From Diplosphaera chodatii (taxonomy: Eukaryota > Chlorophyta > Trebouxiophyceae > Prasiolales > Stichococcaceae), in contig JAALGY010000051.1 in assembly GCA_032358165.1 (NCBI GenBank), positions 310,001 to 374,000 of the forward strand: a stretch of 64,000 nucleotides of DNA, written 5' to 3'. Every line of letters begins with the position of its first letter. Within the stretch, counting starts at the first letter, position 1. Positions 47,011-58,065 of the stretch are shown one piece after another. The position numbers and the translations under genes are program-made. The notes beneath the pieces were generated by a model, which was not told the DNA's origin, did no database searches, and worked only from the letters and a program-made list of their open reading frames with translations.

Positions 47011-47926
47011 GCCGGGCGCCAACGCATCAGTACAACCTCCACTGTCGCCCCCGCCTGGCATGCCACGCAGGCAGCTGGCAGGGAACCAAGCGCACCTTTA
47101 TAACGATTTTGCACGCTACTCGGCACCGCCGCCACTGACAGTCGCTGAGCCATGCGCGGCTCGCGCTTGTGAACACGCTCTGATTTTGACATTGCCGGGC
47201 TGCCCCGACATGTATGCTGCATTGCATCTGCTCACAGCAATGATCGCCTGCTCACCCACAGCTGCCTGTGCATCAACAACTATTGAGCGGATGATTGTCA
47301 CGATTTTGACTTTGAGACTGATGTTTTGAGTGCCAGTGCATGCACAAGACTCTGGTTTGGCCATCGACTATCATAATGATGGATTTTGTGCTGATGACGT
47401 GCATGCCTAGGCCTCCATCCACTGTGAACATTTTGACACTTGCTGCACGCCGCGATCCCATGTGCACGTCATTCTGCTGTCGTGATGATCGTATCCACTT
47501 CAGCAACCATCAGGGCAGCGCCGGTGGACCGGTCCAGAACTCGATCCTCAGCAGGTCACAGCAGGAGCGTTGTGCAGACACAGCCCGGGAGGCCCTGCAG
47601 CACCCATTAACTTCTCTAACAGTCTGATGCAACCGGTTCTCCCCTCTCAGATTCACTTCTGTGTTTGTCCAGGCTGTGATCACCGCCTGCAGACTCGAAA
47701 CGCAGCGCTCAGCGGTTGACCACTTGTGTAGCGGGGATCACGTCTCAAGGGATTGCATTGCAGCATCATCAATGTTGTTAGCAAGGCTGGCAGCAAACCC
47801 TGACTGAACACATGACTGCTGCAGCCCTCACTGTATCGCAAGCGCATCACATTGTGGTCCGCATGCTGTGTTGAGCGGAATGTTCAGTGGCCAGCGCTGA
47901 CATCGTCCCAATTGACCTGCGCCGCA
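47011..47926. other. Intergenic between member E and the G-patch gene
   Basis: No gene is supported. It should contain the E 3' UTR and the promoter of the next gene. Confidence 0.5.
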
Positions 47927-50900
47927 ATGGCAGCAGCGGAGCTGCAGGTCGCGGAGGACGAGCTGGCGGAGCAGCTGCAGCAGCACAGTGAGGCGCTGCA
48001 TGGCGTCCGGGAGGCGTTGCAGGCCGATCCTAGGAATGTCGAGTTGGTGCAGGTAAAATTTTTAATGGCACCTCCGTGGCATTAAAGCTAGCAGACAGGG
48101 TACCATGGCAGTGAGGCACCACAGCGTCGTATTCACTGGCTGCAGAAGTGGAAACCACAATTGGGTTTGTGACAGATGGGTAGAAATCAGTGCATCGTGC
48201 GCAGGCTGAAGCTGAGCTCGCAGCAGCAAGCGCCGAGATCGAGGCCACGCTGCTGGAGCTGAAGCGCGAGCGGCTGCTGGCGCAGCTGGCTGGCAGCACT
48301 GGCGGCGGCAGCGACAGCGCCCCGGGGCTGGGCGACGCACTCGTCGCCGGAGAAAGAGCTGCCGTGCCGCTGGATGCTGAGGCGGCTGCACACGGCGAGC
48401 TGCTGCACAGCGCAACGAACAGCCCCAGTGATGTTCGCATTGGTAAGCAGCAGTCTCTGGGGCCGTGCCTGTCGTGCATGCTGTGGCTGACCATAGTCAG
48501 CGGCAGTCTGTGTCCAGCTCATGCCTATGAACATGAACATGAACACTATGGAATAGTCCACCACATGATCTCAGATGCGCTGGGCGCGTGCTCTGGTTGC
48601 AGCAGGATGGAGATTATGATATCCGACTGCAGGCGGGCGCTACCGCTTCCGCTTCATCGACGGCCACTGGCACGCGGGCCTGGTGGTGGCGCTGCAGCAC
48701 CTGGGCGGTCTCCAGGAGCAGGAGACCGGCAGCGGCGGCGCCTCGGCAGGGGGCGCGCGCCGACAGGAGGCGGTCGTGCGGTTCCTGCACCCCACGCAGC
48801 GCAGCATGCTGGGCGGTGTCCAGCTTCCTGCATCCGCCCTGCAGGTCAGCACAGCCGCGCGAAGTGGACGAATCGTTGAAGCAGCTCTGCTGAGGGTGCA
48901 CGCGAAACCTGGCACAGCACTGCCACAAAGAGTGCGGCAGCTATAGCAGCCAGGGTGCTCAGTTTGTGTTCATTAACGCTGTGCAGCCGGACCATGACAG
49001 GGCGCAGGACGTCACGCGGCTGGCGCCTGGGGACACCTGCTTTGCGCAGCTTGCCGGGAAGCCTCGCCAGCCGGAGGCAGATGGCGAGACCCTGTCAGCA
49101 GCAGATCAGCACGCAGCCGGCAGCCACGCGGCCGATCAGCTGTGGGAGGAGGTCACCATCCTCGGCTTCCACCACGGCGGCCACACCGCGGAAGTGGCCG
49201 CCGCGACAGACCCGGGCAGGACGGCCGGTGTCGCGGTTGACGACCTCATCGTGACGCCCTTTGCGGATGACCGTGCCGGCAGTGAGTCAGACGCGGGGTC
49301 AGACGGCGGCATGGGGTCCGACGAGGAGGATGGTCTTCGCTTCGCGGGCAGGGGGGCGTCCAGCGGCCAGCACGAGGAATTTCAGCCGGCGGTGCCGACG
49401 ATCTCGCATGACGGCGACGCTGAGCTGGACCCGGTGAGACCCGGCAGCCTGCAGGGAAGCACCTGACCATTGCAGACCTTGCAGCTATGTATCATGTGCT
49501 CTTGGACACGGGCCGATGTGCAGCTGTGGCGTTGTCCAAGCAGCTGAGCGCTACCACTGCGGGTCTTTCGCAGTGCGAGACCAGCAAACATGAGTTGCTG
49601 CAATGTTTGCCCGTCTGCTTGCTGGTGTTGAAACACATCGATGTTGATGCATTGGGCACAGGTGCGTCTGGCAGAGGCCCAGGACGCGCGCGCAGCCGCA
49701 GAGCGTGCGGTGACCACAGCAGCGGCTGCAGGCCGTCAGAAGGAGACCGTCACCTTTGCGGAGTGGGAGGTGAGCAAGCCGAGGATGGCCACACATGTGT
49801 CCATGAGCCCTGTAGGGTACAGCGTCAGGAAGCGTATGTGTTGCTCAGCCGCTGGTGTTGTGCATCTCCACGCTGCTGTAAGTGTTCCATCAGCACCCTG
49901 GAAGCTTCTGCTGGCGCCAAATGCTGGCAGTGTGGAGCACCAACCCGGCTACCTGCACCTTGTGTCATGCGCCTGTTGCAGGCGCACGAGCGCGGGGTCG
50001 GCTCCAGGATCATGGCCGCCATGGGCTTCGTCGCGGGCCGGGGCCTCGGCAAGGCCGGCGCCGGCATCGCTGCCCCCATCCAGGTCCGAGGACCCTGTTC
50101 TGAAGACAATGCCGACGCAGCACCCCTTGCCTACGTTACGCTGAGTAGGGTGCAAGAAGCAACCAATAAGCAACCGCGTCCACAGCAGGCACAGCTGAGA
50201 CAACTCAAGCATCAAGCCATAGCATCCCCAGGCAATGTGTTGCCTGATCAGGCGCTGCTCTGCAGCTGCCACGTGGGTGCCACTGCATGCTCGGATGAAG
50301 CAATCTCAACCTGGCAGGTGACAGCGTTGCGGCCGGGGGCAGGCCTCGGGCTGCTGCCCAACACGGGTGCAGAGGGCGCCTCGGCCGCCAAGAAGCGGAA
50401 GCGCGGCGGCAGGAAGGCGCGGCTGCGGAAGCACGCCGAGGCGCAGCGCGCCAACAGGCAAGCCGCACGGCCCACCACATAAGCAGGGCTTCCTTTTGCA
50501 CCAGTCGGGCTCAGGCACCTGTTGCCACACGCAGGCGCCCCTGCCTGACATGCAGTGCAGCAACTGGAGTCCTGGCGGTCATCTGTCTGGCTGTGGATCT
50601 TGAGGCCAGTCGCTGCAGGGAGGCCAACATGGATGGGCACGCCGCAGCAGAGGTCGAGAACGGCGCCCCGGGCCTGTTCGGCTTCATCAACAGCAGCCTG
50701 GGCGACCGCTCGGAGGCCGCTGCCGTGCGGCGCAGCGGCGCGGCGGCCGAACAGCAGCAGTCCTCGCGCTTTGGTGGGTGCAGACATGCCGGCAGCAGGC
50801 GCCGCTTGTCTGACACCGGCAACGACCACGGCAGTGGCCATCAGACACCTGGTCGCCTGCTGCTCAGGCAGCAATTGAAATTGATGGCTCGGCTGGTGCA

Positions 50901-51434
50901 ACCCAAGTTCTCCAAGTCTCGTAGCATGTTCCCAACTCGGTCGCTGAGCACTGCACATCCCCGCAGGCGGCCAGGCCCCGCCCAGGCCAGCGGTCAGCAG
51001 CCGCAGGGCCCTCGCCGAGCAGCACCGCAGCACGGACAAGCTGCGGGCGACCATTGCGCACCTGGAGGCCATGGCGCAGCGGCAGGCCAAGGACGCTGTC
51101 ATGGCGCCGCAGGTACAGGCTAGGGTCAGTCATGCTGCCCATGCTCCGCAGGCTTGCTCTCATGTCGTGTACTGTGCTGTGCATCCTGGCCAGGGCCTGC
51201 GGTGCCAGACGAGCCTCAGTTCTATCGCGTCGCTGCTTGGTGCGACTGTCGTCATCAGCAGCGCGACCGTCGTCATCAGCAGCGCCACGGAACAACAGCC
51301 TGCTGTCATGCGTACAGATTGCCCGCAAGCTGGCAGCCGCGCGAGCTGCGCTGACTGCAGCGGACGGCGCACACGGCTCAGCGCTGGCGTCCATTCAGGA
51401 GAAGGAAAAGCAGAAGCGGTGGACGAAGTTCTAG
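47927..51434 (+). CDS. ZGPAT: G-patch protein of the ZGPAT type
   Basis: The first exon 47927-48052 encodes a coiled-coil start (ELQVAEDELAEQLQQHSEAL). Then 48205-48442 (ELAAASAEIEATLLELKRER), and from 48633 RYRFRFIDGHWHAGLVV and VVRFLHPTQRSM, which match the ZGPAT region before its zinc finger. From about 48980 come DVTRLAPGDTCFAQLAGKP and LWEEVTILGFHHGGHTAEVA, then an acidic Ser/Asp-rich stretch. Exon 49982-50083 is the G-patch: GVGSRIMAAMGFVAGRGLGK. A basic KKRKRGGRKARLRK segment (nuclear localisation) follows, then LFGFINSSLGD, KLRATIAHLEAMAQRQAKD, and a last exon with IARKLAAARAALTAA and KEKQKRWTKF. The order matches animal and plant ZGPAT, nuclear factors linked to transcription and splicing. 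I could not place the CCCH finger expected between 48830 and 48980. Confidence 0.75.
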
Positions 51435-51701
51435 GGCGAGTTCTAGGGGTGGCAGACTCGAGGTCGGCCGGCGGATGTGTGTGACTGACATGCTGTTTCG
51501 AGGGTTGATACATGCTTGCCAATCGAAGAATGCTGAAAATGCACTTGCAACCTGATAAGATCACGCAGACGTCCACAACCAGCTCCTGGCTACAAGCCCT
51601 GGGGTGCAGCATCGTTGAATGTGACTGATCGACATTGCCTAGCGCCAACAGCTATGGCGCAAAGCATCTGAACAAGCAACACCTGCTGAGTATGACCTGC
51701 A
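51435..51701. other. Convergent intergenic gap
   Basis: A 267-bp gap separates the stop codons of the G-patch gene (+) and the TPR gene (-). Both 3' UTRs must share or overlap it. Confidence 0.5.
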
Positions 51702-54234
51702 TCATGAGCTGATAGACACCTCTGCAAGCAGCTGCTGGAACCAAGGCTGCTGCCTGACTGCTGCAAAGTCGCTGTCAGCTGCCAGGTCCGCAGCCGACAG
51801 CCGCCCAACGGCCGCCAGGTGTCGCAATAACGTTTCCGCTTCCTGCTGCCGTCCACACTGTGCCGCTACACAGGCGTAGTTGTACCTGCACATGTTGTAC
51901 CACTCCCTGAGCCGCAATGTCCTGCCCCATGCAATCCTTTGGGAGCGGGAGACACGCTCAATCCTGGCCCAGTGCTGAGCGCCAAGTGGTGGCACTTCAG
52001 GGTGGTCCACACAAGCAGACGCACCGCACATCGCAGCGCTGCGAGAACAGGCCCAGCGGCTGCGGCTGCAACAGCGCCGCGGCATAGGCGTCTGCAGCGG
52101 CCGCGTATTGCTGCTGGGCAGCCGCGGCATCCGCAGCAGTGCGTGCCAGGCCGCCGAGATGTGTGTGCGCCTCTGCTGTGCCGATCTGTCGTTTCAGGAC
52201 ATCATAATGTGCATGTCACCTGTCTCAGCCTCCCCTGGTGCTGTCTTCCTGTCTAAGCTTTGTCAGCAGAGAAGCACACTCACACAGTACAAGCAGTCAG
52301 CACAGCCCACCACTGCATCTGCATTGCTGCCATTGATGGCCAGGGCCGCCGAGTAGCCCTCGGCCAGGGCCGCCCCTGCGGCCGCTGCCGCTGCTGCAGG
52401 GTGGCCAGCCCGCTCGGCCTGCAAACCAATTGGGGTGGCACGTCCCACTGGAATTGGACGCGCAGGTGCTTTTCACAGCTGCTGGCAAGCTCTGTGTTGA
52501 TCACGTCAGGGCAGCTGTGCGGCGGCAGTGGTTGCTCGGTGGATGCCCGGACAGCAGATGGGCCCACCTGCGCCATGCGCACGTCTCCCAGGGCGTTCAG
52601 CGGCGCCGGGTCCCCACGGCTGAAGCCCGCAGCATCGCGCAGCCGGGCAGCAGCCTGCTCCAGGGCCGCCGCAGCCTGGTGCGGGTCTGTCGCATGCGTG
52701 CCCAGCGAGTGCAGCCCGACACCCCAGTTGTGCAGCAGACCTGCGCGATGCAGTCAGGTGTGATGCTGCTGCAGGCATCGTGTACCATCCTGCTCCCATT
52801 CCAGCATGGAAATATGAATCAAAGCGAAGGCTACCTCCATTGCTATGCAGCATGGCTGACGTGTGGTCAAGAGATTGCATGTGTGTGCCACGACGCACCT
52901 GGAAGGTCATCTCCCTGTTCTGAGGTTGACATCGAGCAGGCTGTCTCGTAGTCCGCCATTGCACGCTGGTACAGCTGCATCCCCTTGGCGGCATCGCCAC
53001 CATCATGCAAATGCTCCGCAAGCGCAACCTGCATGTGCAGCAAATGTCCGAGTGCTGCCAGCAGGTCAGCTGCAACATCCCTGTGATTTGCAGCTGATGT
53101 CCAGTGGGTACTGTGGCACTGTGCTCGATGGCCAGTGCTCGGCTGCGGCAAGCAGGTTGGCTCCCCCACTGGGTGGGCAATTCAACAACAACCCGTGCTT
53201 CTCACCAGAGCGTCCGCCAGGTTGCTGTGCGTCATGGCGTCCTCCTCAGCCGCGATAGCCGCCTCGTACGCCTCGCAGGCCGCCCCCAGCAGCTGCACCG
53301 CTGCAGGGCCTCCCGCCAGCTCCGCGGCCGTCGAGAGCGCGTTGCCCGCCGCCACGGCCGCATCCGCACGGACGCTGCCATCTGCCTCACGCACCTGCAC
53401 ACTGGCATCAAGTCTGCATAGAAATAACGTTTCTCTGTGTGCGACGAAGCAGCCGATGTAGGTGCCTGGTGACGTCTGAAGTGGCCCCTGAAGCCCGCCG
53501 TCGCCTACTGAGAGCACCCGGTTGCATGGCCTGGCAGTCTACCTGCTGGAAGGCGTGCACCGCACGCTGCAGCAGCCCGGCCGCGCGGTCGCAGGCCGCC
53601 GCCTCCTCTGCGTGCTGCTCATCCGGCAGCCTGGCCGCGGCAGCCATCAGGGCATCGGCCCAGCCCTGGAGTGCCGCAGCAACCCACTGTTGGGCAGCCT
53701 GGAGGCGTGCAACAGGACGGGCGCCAGTTGAGCGGTACCAGTCAGCCAGCTGGGAGGAAGACAGAAGCACCGAAAAGCGTGGCACCTGCAGGCATTCGCC
53801 CAACCCAAATGCCGCACGTTGCAGGCCGCCATCAGACGATGGCGCGGACACACCGCCCTGATCGAGCTGACGCTGTGCCTCCTCGAACTTGACCTGTATG
53901 CCGTGCAATCCGAGTGGAGTTCGCCAACGCTGAATGATTGCAGGTCGTGCACGGCACTACCATATCCCAGGGTTGCATGAAGCACATGCATGTCTGCTCG
54001 ATCTTCACCGCTGCGGCCTGATACGCCCCTGAGGCGGCTGAAACGTCGCTCTGACGCCTCTCTGCTCGTTGTTGTAGCGTCTCCGCCTCTGAATGCAGCA
54101 AAAACGCTTATCATGGAGGCAATCCGTCCAGGCCATTCTGCACAACGCACAGGCTGGAGAGGTGCTGCATGCAGCTGACCTGTCAAAAGCGTCTCAGCTG
54201 TGTTCTTTGCTGCAGGAGGTGGGCGGCGGCCCAT
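51702..54234 (-). CDS. Tetratricopeptide-repeat protein of unknown role
   Basis: Read leftwards from ATG at 54234 (an alternative in-frame ATG lies at 54252). Recognisable coding pieces: MGRRPPPAAKNTAETLLT; AETLQQRAERRQSDVSAAS near 54100-54000; VKFEEAQRQLDQGG near 53900-53790; LADWYRSTGARPVARLQAAQ and ALMAAAARLPDEQHAEEAA near 53750-53540; ACEAYEAAIAAEEDAMTHSN near 53330-53200; ALGHLLHMQVALAEHLHDGG near 53080-52950; LLHNWGVGLHSLGTHATDPH near 52740-52570; EGYSAALAINGSNADAVVGC near 52380-52270; QYAAAADAYAAALLQPQP near 52120-52010. The C-terminus is YNYACVAAQCGRQQEAETLL, DSDFAAVRQQPWFQQLLAEV and a TGA at 51702. The helical pairs with W/Y..G..A..F/Y..A spacing and the final YN.AC..A..G...EA..L...D.DF..VR..P.F pattern are typical of TPR solenoids. 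The partner and pathway are unknown. Several exon borders are approximate. Confidence 0.72.
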
Positions 54235-54252
54235 GTTGGCCTGGGAGTCCAC

Positions 54253-55071
54253 GCAGAGTTGACTAGGATTCGGGGGCGCGCATGCGCATCAGCACGATAC
54301 CAGGCGATCTACCGTCGGCTGGCCCAGCACACCAGCTAGCTGGAATGCTGTTTGAGGCGCCAACGTTGACAGGCGTACACCTTGCAACACTGCATGCTGA
54401 GATTGAAAGTGCCGTGCGCAACGACAGGAGGCAGTAAGGTGGAGAATGCAGGGGCCATGAAGAGGGTAACACCTATGACCATCAATCACAAACACCTCCA
54501 TGTGCATGCTCGCACGTCGCATCTGACATCAATCTGGCATGCTCCTGCAGGGCGATGCTGCATTGCATCGCTGTGGGCGAGATGATGGCGGACGCTGCTT
54601 GCATACTCGGCTGAGTAGTAGAGCGCCCATTGTAGCTGGCACAGCATGCACTGCAGCCACCATGATGATCGCTGTCTAGATTTTCACTGCTATGAACTCC
54701 TCGACCTTGCAATTGTCCGAAGGTTTCAGCTAACAGCCAACAAGGCAGATCCTGATGCAGTCTATCACAAACGCAGGCATGATCAAACTGAGGCCTGCTT
54801 TGCTGCCAATGACACCACAGCAGTAGTATGCCAGGTCATGATGTGGTCCGTTGTATCAACGTGCATGCTGCAAAGTGTGGTCTTCATCTCAGCGCTGTAA
54901 CTTGGTGTCACTCACACATCTCAAATGTTGCATTGCTGGTCACGTCGCAGGCATGTTCGGCTTTTGTTGAGGTTTCTTGATGGCTGATGCTGCTTGTGGA
55001 AGCTATAACGTTTGGTAAGATGCTTGTCGCTGCCCTGAGAGCACTTCACTACTTGCCTGCTGGATCCATGC
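54253..55071. other. Intergenic, no gene seen
   Basis: Lies between the TPR gene start and the stop of member F, both on the minus strand. It holds only short open frames without motifs. Confidence 0.5.
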
Positions 55072-56712
55072 TCAGGTCCACTTCAACGAGCATCCCTTGC
55101 AGCCATAGTAGCACTTCAGGGGGATCTGCACGGAAAGTCCTCCGCGTAAGTATGCATGGCGCTGCTGGCGTCGCATGTGATGACCGGGTGCGTGATGTGA
55201 CGGCAGTTCATTTGCAGTGCATCGTGCACACCATTCTACACAGCGCAAGACCAGCATTCGATGTGGCATTGCTATGCCACTGCATGGCGCATGCTGACTG
55301 GCAACGCACCCCCGAGTAGGAGCAGGTGGTCTCGGGCTCTGCCACGGTGATCTTGCCTTGGCACTCCGGGTGCTTGTTGCCCTGTGCATAGCACCATGGC
55401 TGGTGATTAGGTCTACCGCTTCACACAGGCGGCAAAGCGGGGCATGATCTGGCACACACTCTGTCGGCCAATGCACCGTCACCTTGCCCTTCGGGTTCTT
55501 CCTGAAGTCGACGTCCTTCAGGATGAACTTGAGCAGGCTCTTGCATGGGACCTTGTACAGTATAATAGTGCCGCTCTTGTTCATGAACCACCACCTGCGA
55601 TGGCAGTTTCGGCAGCCGGCGCTGTTCGTGCCTATTGACACCCGCAATGCAGTGTCTGGTGCGTGGTGAGGTGCCCATTGCTGGCTGTCGTCTTGATGCA
55701 GTAGTGGCAAATCAACGGCTTGGCTGACAAGGGGATGCAGCGAACCTGCTAGGGGTGATGCAGAACGCCTTGTTGTCCATGTCGGTGTACGACATGGCCA
55801 TGAACTTGGTCTTGTGCTCCCCAAACAAGCAGCCGATGTCAACCTTGACCTGCGCCACTCCCGCCACACCAAGTGTCATACGGGTAGCCTACCATATGAA
55901 GCACTGTGTGTGTGGCATGGTGTGAATGGGGCAAGCTGCATGCATGATGATGACCTGGGTGTCACGGTCGCTCTCACCGTTGCTGACCCGTCAAAGCGCT
56001 TGTTGCACATGGTCCTGATACACTTGCTCGTGTGCGGATTGATCACCGGGCACCTGCGTCATTCAGGAAGATGAGGTGTGCGCTGTGCAGGGACGCCTAT
56101 GTACTGTTGACCACGACCATCTTCAGCACCGCTGCACGCCTCATTGCGCTGCATTCTCAGGTGTGGTGCATGGGGTGCACTGCTGGACGCACGCATGCTG
56201 GCAGGACATCCCAGCTGGCAGCAGCATCGGGCAGGGTTTGCAGCGTACGTAGGGGGGTTGGGGAGGGGCTCGGGCGTTGCAGTCCGCTGCACCACGTCGC
56301 CGTCGTCATAGCCGATGCCGCCGATGAAGCCCTCAAGCTCGCGCCTGGGCCCCACGGCGTCAAAGGCGGCGGCAGCCGCGTGGCCTGCAGTCGCCATGGT
56401 TTCACCATCTAACACTGCGTGCGGATGGGCAGTACATTCTCTAGTGCACCCACAGACATGCATGTACTGGAAGTCGGTACAGACAGGGCGTGTCACTTGA
56501 TACAGCACGTTCCTCTCACTGCGGTGTGCTTCACGCATGCTGTGCGCATGGTGCATGTATCTGGCATTGTCATGCTGGCACATCAATGGAAGGAGCCTGC
56601 GTATCTGTAGCTCGCTGACACAGCACGGAGCCAGTATCGACGGAAGCAGATGAGAAGGCGTACCGATGGCCAGCATTGCAGTGAGCAGCAGGAAAGCGGC
56701 GCTGCGCCCCAT
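55072..56712 (-). CDS. Secreted single-module Cys-rich protein, member F
   Basis: Seven exons join in phase to about 200 residues: 56712-56664, 56384-56249, 56053-55978, 55849-55746, 55594-55483, 55381-55310 and 55125-55072 (TGA). The signal peptide is MGRSAAFLLLTAMLAIG, followed by HAAAAF and an acidic/Gly stretch (ELEGFIGGIGYDDGD) ending in a short PEPLPNPPT. The module reads CPVINPHTSKCIRTMCNKRF, VKVDIGCLFGEHKTKFMAMS, FCITPSR, WWFMNKSGTIILYKVPCKSL, LKFILKDVDFRKN, HPECQGKITVAEPETTC and LKCYYGCKGCSLKWT. The shared CLFG(E/H) and WWF.(N)K.G features make it closest to the first half of member E. It is on the opposite strand and separated from the A-E array by two unrelated genes. Confidence 0.78.
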
Positions 56713-58065
56713 GATGTAGTCTCGCCTGGGCACCTGCGTCCAATGCTTCGATCAGTGAGCGCGCTGGGCATCGACAGCAAATGATGTCGCCAGAGACCTA
56801 AGATGCTGGCTGCAAGGAGGATGCTAGCTGCTGGCACGGCCGGGCATTTATTTGAGTTACACGATGACCTCTCGCCAGCAGCAATGGCGATCACTACTGC
56901 GTCGTTTTCACGCGCCTGCTATAGCGTCTGCCAGACGCAGGACCGAGCTGTCATGACGTTTCACGGCGACATGTATCCTCTGTGTTTTGCTCCATATGTC
57001 ACAACTTGTTCGGTTGTGCATGTCGTCAGAGTCTACGACAGCATGTTGTCTTCTGTGCCACTTGCGTGCATGGAGAGAAGCCCCACACCATCCAGTCGCC
57101 ACGCGCGACGCCAATGCGGGAACGTGATGCTTCATCAGTGCTTATGGGAGCGTCTTCGCGGCATGGTGTGCCCACAGGAGGACAGTCAGCCCAGCTGGAT
57201 AGGTTGCAGGCAGCACCTCTACACGACTGGCTCGACGCGCGACCCGCCAAGTGCATATTGCCACTAGATATGGTCGCTTTCGATAGTATTAGCAGATCAA
57301 TCCCCATGGTGAAGCTGGAAACAGGCGCGTTTGCCAGCTACTGCGTACGACTCTTTTCTGGAAGTGCATGCCAGCCTAGCATGCATGCGGCAACCCAGAG
57401 AACGCGCGCATTCGGGACAGGTCGCTCCGTAAACGAAAACACAAACAACGAGAGCGCCAAACTATTGCTTGCTGCCCTGCCTCTACGCTGGCGTGGCCGA
57501 AACGGCGAAGCGAAACGGGAGCAAGGATAGAGAGGAACTCACCTGTCGACGGTGTAACAGCGCTCACAGCTGGCTGAGAGCGAGTGCAAGCAGAAGTTGA
57601 AGAAGATGGAGAACTGGAAAGTGGCTTGCAATGTCGCCTCCGAGCGACTTCAGTGCAGCGAATCTCTCAAGTCTACAACAGATTGTGTCGTGACGCCAGC
57701 TCAGGTTGATGCTGGATTCGGCACCCCTCCGGTGAGGACTGGAGCCACCACATACATTGCTGCATGAATGATAGAAGGCACCACACCATGATGCTGCACG
57801 CTGCTGCGCTGCATGAACATGTGCGGCTAGCAGTGCCATGCCGCGGCGCTGCGCCTGGAGAATCACGGATCACAGATCGGATGTGTAGTGGCGCTCCGCT
57901 AGAGGAGTGAGCGGCGACAGGTTCATAGAGACATGTTGTGGTCAGAAGCATCTAGTCCTTGTTTCCAGCTGCAGGCAAGCCACCTAGCTAGCAAATCCGA
58001 TTCACTCCGCACAGCTTCCTTGGCAACTGAGCACCACTGTCGTCCAGAGGCCAGCATCCTGCGAT
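56713..58065. other. Intergenic, no gene supported
   Basis: Should include the promoter of member F. Open frames near 56803-57530 (+) and 57564-57866 (-) have no motif and no consistent splice partners. Confidence 0.5.
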
